DNA of 64,000 nt from Telluria beijingensis (GCF_030770395.1 NZ_CP132480.1:474153-538152), one strand, 5' to 3'; numbered from the stretch's first letter, positions 44,838-54,469 are shown. Notes: generated by a model not told the origin, from the sequence alone. Numbers and translations: made by a program.

Positions 44838-46736
44838 ATGGCAGAAAATAATATTGAACTAGGCTACAGCCCCGATGCACTAGCCGAGCGCCAAGCCAAA
44901 CTATTGGCTCTGCTGCGCCAGACCGCGCCAGAAGTCATCAGCGACAACCAAATTAACATTGAGAAGCTCAAAGAGCTGATCGGCCAGGATCACATTGCCC
45001 CAGCTGAACACTACGAGCTTTTATGGGCAGGCAAAGCCGCCGCCCGGCGCGAAATCCAGAAAGCCACCAGCCACACCCTGCTGCCCGCCGTCAGCAACCC
45101 GCCGCAAGCGCCGCATATGTTGATCGAGGGCGAAAACCTCGAAGTGCTGCGCGCATTGCAAAAGTCCTACCACGGCAAGGTCAAGATGATCTACATCGAC
45201 CCGCCGTACAATACCGGCAACGACAGCTTTGTCTATCCCGATGATTATTCCGAAACGCTCGATGAGTATTTAAAGCGCACGGGCGAAAAAAACGAAGAGG
45301 GGTATCTGAATAAACAAAGCTTGTGGAAAAAGAATACGAAGGAAAGCGGTCAATATCACAGCGCCTGGTTATCAATGATGTATCCGCGCTTATATTTGGC
45401 GCGGAATTTGTTATGTGATGATGGTGTTGTGTTTGTCAGTATTGGCGATGACGAACTGCAAAATACACTACTTTTGCTTGACGAAATATTTGGGCAGGAA
45501 AACAAGTGCGCCACATTTACATGGAAATCTAGAGCAAAACCTACGAATGCAGGCGAAGCGAAGTACAGGCCGCAGAAAGTTGCAGAATATGTTCTCTGTT
45601 ATGCAAAGAGGAATGGGGGTTCGCTGAAATTCAATGTAACCAGTGCTAAAGAACGTGTTTATCCGCATAAAGATGAAAAAGGGCAGTACAGAACAACAAC
45701 AATCCTAACCTCGAACAGAGGAATGTTTAAACGTGAAACTATGAGGTTTGAAATTGCGGGATTCAGACCTGGCGATGATCAAAGATGGAAGGCTGGCTTC
45801 GATGAAATAAGTAAATATCATTCAGAAGGTCGCCTCGGTTTTAACGACGAAGGATTGCCGTTTCTGAGGCACTATGAAGATGATGAAAGCGAAGCACTGT
45901 ATCCGCTTTATACCTTTGTTGATCCCGACCTAACAGGAACAGCCGAATCTGGAAAAAGCGATTTAAATTCGTTGATTGGAACGAATCACGGCTTTGACAC
46001 GGTCAAGCCTGTAAATCTATTGCGTTATTTGATCGCATCATCAACAGATACAAATGATATTATTTTAGATTTTTTCGTAGGTAGCGGAACAACGGCACAA
46101 GCAGTTATGGAGCTCAACCTCGAAGGCGGCGGCAACCGCCAGTGCATTTGTGTGCAAATGCCCGAAGCTCTAGACGCGACCAGCGAAGCCTTCAAAGCAG
46201 GCTATCGCACAATTGCAGACATTACCCGCGCCCGTATCGACAAGGTGATCGCCAAACTTAAGGCCGAGCATCCCGACAAAACCACCGATCTGGCGTGTGC
46301 TCAGTTCACCTTGGCGCCTTCCAATTTCAAGGTGTGGCGCGGCGATGTAAGTGACGCGGCTGCGTTGCGTGAAACGCTCGATCTGTTCCAGAGCGCCGAG
46401 AAAAGCGGCCATGCGCCTGAAGCAACGGATGCTCAGACAGCGATGCTCGCCGAGTTGTTGTTGAAGCACGGCTTGGGTGCGTTGGGCGTGCACGCCATCA
46501 GCAAGCCAGTGCAACTCGCCGGGCTGACTGTGCATCGGGTGTTGATGTACAACGACAAGCAGCTCTGGCTGTGCTTTGCGCCTTACACCTCGGCTTTGAA
46601 GGACGAGATCGTCAAGGCGCGGCCGGCGCAGGTAGTGTTGCTGAATTCCTGCTTTGTGGGCGACAAGGCCGACGAGCTGCTATCCAACCTGCAGCTGGAA
46701 TTGGCAGGGCTGGATATTGGCCTGTCTGTAATCTGA
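44838..46736 (+). CDS. Type III restriction-modification methyltransferase (Mod)
   Basis: The 632-aa N6-adenine methyltransferase is of the beta class. The catalytic DPPYNTG motif in MIYIDPPYNTGNDSF is near residue 120, and the SAM motif is DFFVGSGTTAQAVMEL near 411. This reversed order defines beta-class enzymes. The ~250 residues between them form the target-recognition region and are markedly more AT-rich (about 45,240-46,080) than both ends. The N-terminal ~80 residues and C-terminal ~170 residues resemble other Mod proteins. It begins 34 bp after the helicase gene, with AAAGGA before the ATG. Mod should both recognise the site and protect host DNA. Confidence 0.92.
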   Translation: MAENNIELGYSPDALAERQAKLLALLRQTAPEVISDNQINIEKLKELIGQDHIAPAEHYELLWAGKAAARREIQKATSHTLLPAVSNPPQAPHMLIEGENLEVLRALQKSYHGKVKMIYIDPPYNTGNDSFVYPDDYSETLDEYLKRTGEKNEEGYLNKQSLWKKNTKESGQYHSAWLSMMYPRLYLARNLLCDDGVVFVSIGDDELQNTLLLLDEIFGQENKCATFTWKSRAKPTNAGEAKYRPQKVAEYVLCYAKRNGGSLKFNVTSAKERVYPHKDEKGQYRTTTILTSNRGMFKRETMRFEIAGFRPGDDQRWKAGFDEISKYHSEGRLGFNDEGLPFLRHYEDDESEALYPLYTFVDPDLTGTAESGKSDLNSLIGTNHGFDTVKPVNLLRYLIASSTDTNDIILDFFVGSGTTAQAVMELNLEGGGNRQCICVQMPEALDATSEAFKAGYRTIADITRARIDKVIAKLKAEHPDKTTDLACAQFTLAPSNFKVWRGDVSDAAALRETLDLFQSAEKSGHAPEATDAQTAMLAELLLKHGLGALGVHAISKPVQLAGLTVHRVLMYNDKQLWLCFAPYTSALKDEIVKARPAQVVLLNSCFVGDKADELLSNLQLELAGLDIGLSVI

Positions 46737-46747
46737 AGGGCCGCATT

Positions 46748-49522
46748 ATGACTCGAACTATGAAGTTGCAGTTCTCGCATCAGGCCTACCAGAAGCGTGC
46801 GGTAGAAGCGGTAGTGCAAGTGTTTGATGGGCAGCCTTTGGCCAAGTCGGATTTCTCGCTGGCGGGGCAAGCCGCCAGCGTGGAGTATGCCAGCGACGGT
46901 AGCATTGGCAACGCGCTAAAGCTTTCGGACGAAACTTTGCTGGCCAATGTGCAGAAGGTGCAGCAAGCCAATAGCGTGACGGTGTCGGCCGCGCTAGTGA
47001 CGTCTGTGTCTGACAACGGCAAAGAACAGTTTTGCCCGCTGAACTTTACGCTGGAGATGGAGACCGGGACCGGCAAGACCTATACCTTCATCAAGACAAT
47101 GTACGAGCTGAACAAGGTGTATGGGTTCAGGAAGTTTGTGATCGTGGTGCCCAGCGTGGCGATTCGTGAAGGCACGATGAAAAACTTGCAGGTCACGCGC
47201 GAGCATTTTGCGCTGGATTATGCCAATGTGCCGTGTGTGCCGATGCTGTTTGACAGTGGAAAGCTCAGCGACTTGCGCCACTTTGCGCAAAGCGATGCAC
47301 TCAGCGTGCTAGTGATCAATATCGACAGCTTCACGAAAGACAGCAATAAGATTAACCAGAAGGGTGAGCGGGCATTTGCGCCGATCGAATACATCAAGGC
47401 GGTGAATCCAATCGTGATCGTGGATGAGCCACAGAACTTTGAAACCGACATCCGCCGCCGTGCCCTGATGGAGCTGAACCCGCTGTGCACGCTGCGCTAC
47501 TCCGCCACTCACAAGAACCCCTACAATCTGCTGTATTCGCTGAACCCTGTGCAGGCTTACGACCTCGGCCTGGTTAAGCAGATTGAGGTGGACGGCGTGC
47601 TGGCCGACGATAGCCATAACCATGCCTTCATTAAGCTACTCGGCATCGATGCGAAAGCGAAGGGCATTAGCGTCAAGGTGAGCATCGATGTCAACGAGAA
47701 GGCCGGCGTAAGGCGCAAGGAGCTCACGTTGAAGCTGGGCGACGACCTGCTCGAAAAATCCAAGGGCCGCGATGTATATGCCGATGGTTACATCCTCAAC
47801 GAAATCCGCGCAGAGGATGAGGAGATCGAGTTTTCGGGCGGGCGGGTGCTGAGCCTGCACGCGCAGCAAGGTGGGCTGGAAGAGGACGTGATGCGCTTTC
47901 AGATAGAGCGCACGGTCGCCGCTCACTTCGCTAAGCTGAAGAACCTGAAAGGCATTGGCGTCAAAGTGTTGAGCCTGTTTTTCGTCGACAAGGTGGCCAA
48001 CTATCGCGCTTTTGATGCAGACGGCAATTCGGTGTCGGGCAAGTTCGCGGTGTGGTTTGAAGAAGCCTTTAACAAGTACGCCAGCATGCCAAAGTACAAG
48101 GGCTTGATCCCCCACGCCGCGAGCGCCGTGCACAACGGTTATTTTTCTGGCGACAAAAAGGGAAAAGGCGCGGCTGCCAAGACCATCTGGGTGGACACTA
48201 AGGGCAATATTGCCAAGGACGATGACACTTACGCCCTTATTATGAAAGAAAAGGAACGTTTGCTGAGTGTCGATGAGCCCTTGCAGTTCATCTTCAGTCA
48301 CTCAGCGCTGCGCGAAGGTTGGGACAATCCGAATGTGTTCCAGATTTGCACGCTGAACGAAAGCCACAGTGCCCTGAAAAAGCGTCAGGAAATCGGCCGT
48401 GGCCTACGTCTCTGCGTGAACCAGAAGGGCGAACGGGTTCAAGACAAGCGCGTCAATGTACTGACTGTGATTCCGAATGAAAGCTACGAAGCCTTTGCCA
48501 AAGCACTGCAGACCGAAATCGAGGAAGAAACCGGTGTAAGCTTTGACAAGCGCGTGAAGAACGCCCGCGCCAAGGCACGGGTGAAACGCAAAACGCTCAG
48601 TGCAGAAGAAGAGGCGCTGTTCAAGGCGATCTGGCAGAAGATCAGCTACCAGACGCGCTACAGCGTCAAGCTCGATACTCCAGAGTTGATCAAGCAGTGC
48701 GTCGAAGCGCTGGCGGATGTGAATCAGTACCCCAAGGTTCAGCCGCCAAAAATCCGCGCCCTGAAGGCCAAGATTGTCATGCGCAAGGATGGGGTGAGTG
48801 GCGTGGAAGTCGGCACGGATAGGTCTAATGCTCAACAGGAAGAGATTACTGTTCCCGATGTATATGCCTACATCCAGAACCGCGTACATTTATCCCGCGC
48901 ATCTGTCTTTGCGATTCTGGATGGGTCGGGCAGGCTTGGCGAATTGTTGATCAACCCGCAGGCGTTTCTCGATACCGCTATAGCAGCGATCAAGAATTGC
49001 CTGCAAGCGTTGCTGGTGAAAGGGATTGAATACCACCAGATCAATGGCCGTCGCTATGAAATGGCGCTGTTCGATGAAGAGCTGGAAACCTATCTGAGCA
49101 GCATTTACCCGCCTGCAAATGACGAACTGACAACGCCGATCTGCAAAACCCTGCTTGAAGCCCAGCCGGTTGATGAAGGCAAGAACCCCGTGGGTGATGC
49201 TTTCAGTTGCGTGCTGAGCGAAAGCGAGCCGGAAAGCAAATTCGCACACGATTGCAGCATCGACGAGCGAGTGAAGTTTTTCTTCAAGCTGCCCGGTGAG
49301 TTCAAAATCGCAACCCCGCTGGGAACCTATAACCCGGATTGGGCTGTGGTGTTTGAAAACGACGCCCGCGTTTATTTCGTCGCGGAAACCAAGTCTAGTA
49401 CGGTTACGGGCGAGCGGAGGAGTAAGGAAAACCTGAAGATCGAATGTGGCCGCGAGCACTTCAAGCTGATGTCGGACGTTGTTTTTAAGGATGTCAAGAC
49501 GCTGGAACAGCTTATTGTCTAG
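46748..49522 (+). CDS. Type III restriction endonuclease subunit (Res)
   Basis: The 924-aa subunit has a superfamily 2 motor and a nuclease. Walker A is EMETGTGKTYTF near residue 104, motif II is VDEPQNFE near 225, motif III is RYSATHKNPYN, and motif VI is SALREGWDNPNVFQICTL near 522. The C-terminal PD-(D/E)xK-type site is visible as YNPDWAVVF then FVAETKSS near 862-882. It starts 11 bp after mod with GAAGGG upstream. All key motifs are intact, so cleavage activity is expected. It has no frame damage. Confidence 0.92.
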   Translation: MTRTMKLQFSHQAYQKRAVEAVVQVFDGQPLAKSDFSLAGQAASVEYASDGSIGNALKLSDETLLANVQKVQQANSVTVSAALVTSVSDNGKEQFCPLNFTLEMETGTGKTYTFIKTMYELNKVYGFRKFVIVVPSVAIREGTMKNLQVTREHFALDYANVPCVPMLFDSGKLSDLRHFAQSDALSVLVINIDSFTKDSNKINQKGERAFAPIEYIKAVNPIVIVDEPQNFETDIRRRALMELNPLCTLRYSATHKNPYNLLYSLNPVQAYDLGLVKQIEVDGVLADDSHNHAFIKLLGIDAKAKGISVKVSIDVNEKAGVRRKELTLKLGDDLLEKSKGRDVYADGYILNEIRAEDEEIEFSGGRVLSLHAQQGGLEEDVMRFQIERTVAAHFAKLKNLKGIGVKVLSLFFVDKVANYRAFDADGNSVSGKFAVWFEEAFNKYASMPKYKGLIPHAASAVHNGYFSGDKKGKGAAAKTIWVDTKGNIAKDDDTYALIMKEKERLLSVDEPLQFIFSHSALREGWDNPNVFQICTLNESHSALKKRQEIGRGLRLCVNQKGERVQDKRVNVLTVIPNESYEAFAKALQTEIEEETGVSFDKRVKNARAKARVKRKTLSAEEEALFKAIWQKISYQTRYSVKLDTPELIKQCVEALADVNQYPKVQPPKIRALKAKIVMRKDGVSGVEVGTDRSNAQQEEITVPDVYAYIQNRVHLSRASVFAILDGSGRLGELLINPQAFLDTAIAAIKNCLQALLVKGIEYHQINGRRYEMALFDEELETYLSSIYPPANDELTTPICKTLLEAQPVDEGKNPVGDAFSCVLSESEPESKFAHDCSIDERVKFFFKLPGEFKIATPLGTYNPDWAVVFENDARVYFVAETKSSTVTGERRSKENLKIECGREHFKLMSDVVFKDVKTLEQLIV

Positions 49523-49799
49523 GGGGAAAGGGTGGGGCGAGCATGATCTGTCAATGACGTCAACTTGAAAACGTCATCAGCCTAGTGATCAATCGCTCAG
49601 CCTGCTCGACCATCATCCTGACCTTACGCAAGCACATAATAGCTAAACTACTCGAAAGCATAAGCGCACGCCTGCTCCCTCGGGCAAACGTGCGCTACCT
49701 CGACTAGACCGCTGAGTGGACTGCCACTACTGGGGTAAACATTTCTGACCTATTTTGGCGTCGAGGCCGTTAATGGACACTAACTACTGTGCTAACCGT
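49523..49799. other. Intergenic region after res
   Basis: No credible gene. There is a weak TGACGT...AACGTCA inverted repeat at about 49,555-49,576 and otherwise no structure I can support. It ends at the tail of the decayed resolvase. Confidence 0.4.
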
Positions 49800-50383
49800 T
49801 CAAGTGCTAACCGCGCTTGTCGGCTTCACGATCCGCATTACGCTTGCCCGGGAGATACAGTATTCCTTGGCCAGCGCGCTAATTGACTATCCAGCTAGAT
49901 GTCGCTTGGCCATCGCTATGCGTTGCCCTTCGGTCGTGCTGGTGGGTCGCCCCAAAATCTTGCCCTCCGCCTTGGCACGCGCAAGGCCAGACTGGGTACG
50001 CTCCACCAAAAGGTCACGCTCCATCTCGGCGACGGCTGCCAGCATTTTCAGCACCAGCTTACCCACCGTGCTAGCGAGGTCGAGCTTGCCAAGCTGCAAG
50101 ATAATCACTTCGATGCGCCGCGCCGCCAGGATCTCGATCGTGGTGCCGACGTCTTTCGCATCTCTACCAAGTCGGTCCAGTTTTGTGACCACCAAAGTCT
50201 CGCCGTCCCGGATTTTGCCAAGCATTTCGGCGAACTCCGTGCGTTGAAACGCCGACACTTTCCCGACACCCCCTCATCCGCAAACCGATATTCGACCGCG
50301 TAGCCGGCCGCTTCGATTTCGCGACGCTAGTTCTCCGTAGTCTATTCCTTGGTACTGACCCGAGCGTATCCGAAAACCGCCAT
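49800..50383 (-). pseudogene. Decayed Tn3-type serine recombinase (resolvase)
   Basis: Reading from ATG at 50,383 the frame gives MAVFGYARVSTKE-stop-TTEN-stop-RREIEAAGYA. The active-site serine is in YARVSTKE. Two TAG codons (50,342-50,344 and 50,327-50,329) stand where relatives have glutamine, as CAG would. A one-base deletion then shifts the frame after FADEGVSGK. The rest is intact: VSAFQRTEFAEMLGKIRDGE, TKLDRLGRD and ERTQSGLARAKAEGK. A third TAG at 49,887-49,889 precedes the HTH segment SALAKEYCISRASVMRIVK. Adding one base back gives 195 codons, the normal family length. It is not functional. Confidence 0.9.
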
Positions 50384-50639
50384 TTTTCACTCCCGCATTG
50401 TTAGTAAGTGTTCAATAACCACCATATCATATATGAACATGTTCAGAAAATAATATTATTATTTTTTTAACATCTCATGAGTATGGATTTTCGAGTGTTC
50501 AAAAATGGTAATTTATGGACAGCCAGATCGCCGAATTTGGTATGCAATGAGCATTGACAGTCAGCGAATAGTTTCATAGTATGTTGCATTGAATGCAATC
50601 TTTATTGCATTCGATCTATGATGAAACTTGGAGATCAAG
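50384..50639. other. AT-rich region with TGTTCA repeats and a 15-bp palindrome
   Basis: Three TGTTCA copies (50,409, 50,440, 50,496) and one inverted copy forming the perfect palindrome TGAACATGTTCA at 50,434-50,445 lie just upstream of the resolvase remnant. This is where a res recombination site would be expected. At 50,584-50,598 TTGCATT-G-AATGCAA is a perfect palindrome about 40 bases before the next gene and may be an operator. Neither use is proven. Confidence 0.4.
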
Positions 50640-50903
50640 ATGAATTTTGGAGATGGCGAACGAGCCTATCTACAGGAGATGCGGATGATCTCGACTGACA
50701 ATGCCGGGAATGAAATATTTGTAGGATTGACCGTCGAAGAATCAGCCGAGTATTACACATTTACGCGATTGAATCAGCGGCCCGATAGGGGCCATGAAGG
50801 TAAGGGTCGTTATCTTGAACTTCACGAGAAGCATGAGAGAACGCGTCTAGCTATATTAGGTGCTGAGGTATCGGCGCGGCACGATACATCGCCAAGGCAT
50901 TAG
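50640..50903 (+). CDS. Small hypothetical protein upstream of the HNH gene
   Basis: The 87-aa product starts MNFGDGERAYLQEMRMIST with a middle VGLTVEESAEYYTF and a charged ELHEKHERTRLAIL helix. I do not recognise a family. GGAG lies about six bases before the ATG and the AT-rich upstream palindrome may control it. It is 87 bp before the HNH endonuclease on the same strand and may belong to the same unit. Confidence 0.6.
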   Translation: MNFGDGERAYLQEMRMISTDNAGNEIFVGLTVEESAEYYTFTRLNQRPDRGHEGKGRYLELHEKHERTRLAILGAEVSARHDTSPRH

Positions 50904-50990
50904 CAGATGCTTCAAGTCGTAGCAATCGTGATTGGTGGCTAGCCTTAGAACTGAACGCGAAGACGAAAACAATCGATAGGATGTCAGCAC

Positions 50991-52454
50991 ATGGCCCAAG
51001 AGGCGATTAGTAAGTTCTTCAAACGATTAGGGTTTCCATTGAACAATGATCGCAACTCCTGGGGGGCGGTCAGCGGCGACGCTATTCTGCTTCGGACATG
51101 GAGTGACGAGTTCACACGAGTTGATCGTCGGGTTATTGTTTTGAAGGATTATAGGAAACCGGGAGGAACAACGTCTGTTGGATTGAACGAACGAAAGGAA
51201 CATCTGCGTGCGTTGTGGAAGGGCGGAAATCCTGGTTATGTGGTCATCATCACACCCGCTCCCAGCGACACAGATGGCACCCGTAAGATTGGTCCATTCC
51301 GCAACGATGTGGTATTCCCAATCGAACGTCTGGTTGAAGAGGGGAGCATCTTCGCCGTTTTAGGTGCCCCAGTGCCTATTAGCACACTAGAACAAGATAT
51401 GCAGACTCGTAGAGTCGCAATCAATGAAGCTGAAGTTCCTGCCGCGCTACTTCCGAAAGCCAAGGGTGAGCCGGATGACGCTGACGCAAAGCGTGCGTTT
51501 AAGGCTGCAGAAATACGCGATTACTTGATCTATGCAGCCTCTAGAAAGACGAAAATTAGATATGGGGAACTTTTTGCCGCATTCGATCTGAACTTTCGTA
51601 CCCTCACACCCTTCCTTAGAACGGTAGGGCGTGGCTGTGTTGATAGCGGCGAGCCGATACTGACGTCAATCGTTGTATTGGCGAATGGGAGATGCGCGGG
51701 TGGATTTGACAGTGAATTCGGCGTGAATGAGGAAGCTGAGCGCGCAAGGGTTTTCGGACACTGGGCTCCTGTCTCAGCCGCTCGCGCCGGAACAGAGTGG
51801 ACTGACGAGGAGCTAAGTGCGCTGGTATCTCTTTACAGAGAGATGATGCAACTTGATGTCTCTGGTATCCCTTTTAGCGAGAGGAGCTACTGCCAGCAGC
51901 TTGCAGATCGCTTCGGTCGAGACGATGGAAGCTACTCGCACTACATGCAGAACATCTCTTACCTGCTTGATCAGCGAGGGCTGGCATGGCTGAAAATGAT
52001 AAATCCACGAAGGAACGTTAGCACTGAGGACGAGTCCCGCTTGCTTGCGTTTCTTGAGGAATTATTCAATGAGTTGACACCACCTTTGGCCCTCCCCGAA
52101 GAGGTTGGTGACCATCCTATGATTATTGAAGGTGCGAAGAAGCAAATCGTCGTCAATGCCTATGAGCGCGATCCAACCGCCAAGCCGCGGTGCATCAGAC
52201 GTTGGGGAACCATCTGTTGTGTATGCGATTTCGACTTCGGGGCCGTGTACGGCGAACTCGGCGAAGGCTTCATTCACGTCCATCACTTAAATCCCATCGC
52301 ATCCATCGGGGAAGAGTACGAGCTCGACCCTGAGAACGATCTTCGTCCCGTCTGCCCCAACTGCCATTCCATGCTTCATCGCAGGAAGGACACGCTCTCG
52401 ATCGAAGAACTGAAGGCGCTGTTGCGTTTAAGGTTCACGAAGGCGTACCGGTAA
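50991..52454 (+). CDS. HNH endonuclease, probable modification-dependent or restriction type
   Basis: The 487-aa protein has a C-terminal HNH site: CCVCDFDFG (zinc cysteines), then HVHHLNPIASIGEEYE, then DLRPVCPNCHSMLHRRKDTL near residues 400-470. This resembles McrA-like and other restriction HNH proteins. A middle segment (EWTDEELSALVSLYREMM to NISYLLDQRGLAWLKMINP, ~263-345) is a DNA-binding-like module often found before such HNH domains. The first ~240 residues do not match a domain I know and would decide what DNA is recognised. Composition is AT-rich relative to the host. No methyltransferase is adjacent, which favours a type IV-like role (inferred). Confidence 0.82.
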   Translation: MAQEAISKFFKRLGFPLNNDRNSWGAVSGDAILLRTWSDEFTRVDRRVIVLKDYRKPGGTTSVGLNERKEHLRALWKGGNPGYVVIITPAPSDTDGTRKIGPFRNDVVFPIERLVEEGSIFAVLGAPVPISTLEQDMQTRRVAINEAEVPAALLPKAKGEPDDADAKRAFKAAEIRDYLIYAASRKTKIRYGELFAAFDLNFRTLTPFLRTVGRGCVDSGEPILTSIVVLANGRCAGGFDSEFGVNEEAERARVFGHWAPVSAARAGTEWTDEELSALVSLYREMMQLDVSGIPFSERSYCQQLADRFGRDDGSYSHYMQNISYLLDQRGLAWLKMINPRRNVSTEDESRLLAFLEELFNELTPPLALPEEVGDHPMIIEGAKKQIVVNAYERDPTAKPRCIRRWGTICCVCDFDFGAVYGELGEGFIHVHHLNPIASIGEEYELDPENDLRPVCPNCHSMLHRRKDTLSIEELKALLRLRFTKAYR

Positions 52455-52621
52455 GAGCGCTGGTTTGGCTGCTGTCCCTACAGGCAGCGCCGTCTGGTAT
52501 GCCTGTCGTAAATGTAGCCAGCTCTTAGAAAAAAGCAGACCATCGCATTACCCAACTGTAAGTCAACTAGGTTCAGTATGGTCAGCATATAGCAGCGAGC
52601 CCGAAAGTAAGAGAGAACAGA

Positions 52622-54469
52622 GTGCACCTTGCCAAACTGGTTATTAAAAATTTTCGTAAGCTGAAACATGCAGAGCTGTCGTTTCAAGCGGGGCTAAACG
52701 TCCTAGTTGGTGGCAACAATGTCGGCAAGACAGCCGTAGTTGACGCGTTACGTGCTCTGCTGGCCGGTTATGACGAGCCTTACCCGCGCCTAAGTGAGGA
52801 CGATGTGCACAGGCCCAATGGCGGGACTCCATCAGGTGATATCGTGTTCGAGTACGTATTCGCGGGGCTAAGTCTCGACGATGAAGCGGACTTCCTGGCT
52901 GCACTTGTGCCCGGTGTTTCTGGCGGGCTTGATGCACACATCAAGATACGCTACTCGGAGGCCGACAAAGCCGGTCGCTTGCGCGCCAAACGCTGGTGCG
53001 GCGAGAACGAGGATATGGGCCTGACTGCGGACATGATGGAAAACTTGCGGGGCGTATATTTGCCGCCGCTTCGTGATGCCTCCCAAGGCCTGAAACCGGG
53101 TCGTACCAGCCAGCTTGCACGCCTACTGCAGCTCTTGGCGGATGATACTGGCATTGACGGCATCAACCAGGCTCTCCGAGAACTCGATAGCAAGTTAAAG
53201 GTGCACTTGCCCATCGTTAATACGCATGAAGCTATCAATATCCGGCACAAAACGATGCTTGGGCCACAGCTCGCGCAGCTTTTGGAAGTCGGACTAAGCG
53301 CTAGCGACTTCAAGAGCTTGAAGTCCAGATTGTCGCTACTTGTGGATTCCTTCGAGATCGAGCAGAACGGGTTGGGTTTTAACAACTTAGTCTATATGGC
53401 GGTCGTGCTGAGTGAGCTGACCAAAAATCCCGACGCCTGCTACCGTGGCTTGATTGTAGAGGAGCCCGAGGCACACCTGCATCCTCAACTTCAGGCCGTG
53501 TTGCTCCAATACCTGCAATCCATACAGGTGATTGAAGGAGAAAAGCCCGTTCAGCTCTTCGTAACGAGCCATTCACCAAATTTTGCGAGCATCGCAGACC
53601 TCAATAGCCTGGTATGCTTTGTCGACACAGGCGCCGCAGTGGAAACCTTTCTTCCGCGTAGCATAGTATTTAACAAAGGCAAGCGCGAGAAGCTGGAGCG
53701 ATATCTCGATGTCACACGCGCTGAGCTCTTCTTCGCCCGCCGCGTCATCTTCGTGGAGGGAGCAGCCGAACTCATGATGGTAAGTGCTCTGGCCAAACGC
53801 ATCGGCTGCGACCTACGTCAGCACGGCGTAAGCCTCATCAGTGTTGAGGGGTTAAACTTCGATTCTTTCCTGCCCCTATTCGGAAACACTGCATTGAAGA
53901 TTCCTGTCGCGGTGTTGACTGATGCTGACCCTGTGCCGCCCAAAGCTGAGTCCCAGGCCGGCATTGACGCGGTACCCGTAGCTAGCGTGTCCTTACCGGC
54001 GTCTGTCATCGGAAGTGTCGACGTCTCTGAACAGGAAGAGGATGACGACGATACCGAACCCCTTTATCCGGCCCCTGGTGATGTCATTACCGTCTCGGCC
54101 AATACCGCGAAGATGAAGGGCTGCGAGGACGCGTATGTTAAGGTCTTCCATGGCCTCAAAACTTTTGAATACGACCTAGCGTTGGAGGCCACTAATCGCA
54201 CGGCCATGCTCAAGGCGTTAGCCGAGCTGCACCCAAAGATCGCAAAGTCACTGGCCGTTGCCGTTGATGGGGAAGTCGACGACGCTGCAAAGGCTAAAGC
54301 ACTGTTCTGCGGCATGTTTGAACGTCCGAGAAACAACATCCAAAAAGGCAGTTTCGCCCAAGCCCTGGCGCAGTTCATTTCGGACGATAAGGTACCGTTC
54401 ACGGTGCCGGCGTATATCCAGGCTGCCATTAACCATGCGTGCCAATTGACGGCGCTCCCGAAGCCATGA
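52622..54469 (+). CDS. OLD-family ATPase-nuclease (GajA-like)
   Basis: The 615-aa protein starts at GTG with MHLAKLVIKNFRKLKHAELS. Walker A is VGGNNVGKTAVVDAL near residues 30-40. The ABC-type signature region and Walker B LIVEEPEAHLHPQLQ lie near 277-291, and TSHSPNFASI is the switch. A TOPRIM nuclease half has RVIFVEGAAELMM near 375 and VLTDADPVPP near 431, followed by an acidic EQEEDDDDTE loop. The helicase gene overlaps its stop by 4 bp. OLD plus UvrD in this arrangement is class 2 OLD, known as Gabija GajA/GajB, which nicks or degrades phage DNA when nucleotide pools change. Key motifs look intact. Confidence 0.87.
   Translation: MHLAKLVIKNFRKLKHAELSFQAGLNVLVGGNNVGKTAVVDALRALLAGYDEPYPRLSEDDVHRPNGGTPSGDIVFEYVFAGLSLDDEADFLAALVPGVSGGLDAHIKIRYSEADKAGRLRAKRWCGENEDMGLTADMMENLRGVYLPPLRDASQGLKPGRTSQLARLLQLLADDTGIDGINQALRELDSKLKVHLPIVNTHEAINIRHKTMLGPQLAQLLEVGLSASDFKSLKSRLSLLVDSFEIEQNGLGFNNLVYMAVVLSELTKNPDACYRGLIVEEPEAHLHPQLQAVLLQYLQSIQVIEGEKPVQLFVTSHSPNFASIADLNSLVCFVDTGAAVETFLPRSIVFNKGKREKLERYLDVTRAELFFARRVIFVEGAAELMMVSALAKRIGCDLRQHGVSLISVEGLNFDSFLPLFGNTALKIPVAVLTDADPVPPKAESQAGIDAVPVASVSLPASVIGSVDVSEQEEDDDDTEPLYPAPGDVITVSANTAKMKGCEDAYVKVFHGLKTFEYDLALEATNRTAMLKALAELHPKIAKSLAVAVDGEVDDAAKAKALFCGMFERPRNNIQKGSFAQALAQFISDDKVPFTVPAYIQAAINHACQLTALPKP

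Noticed and set aside
41864..49522. DISARM or BREX system
   Set aside because: The SNF2 helicase suggests them, but DrmA/B/C and PglZ/BrxC are absent; type III Mod and Res are the partners.
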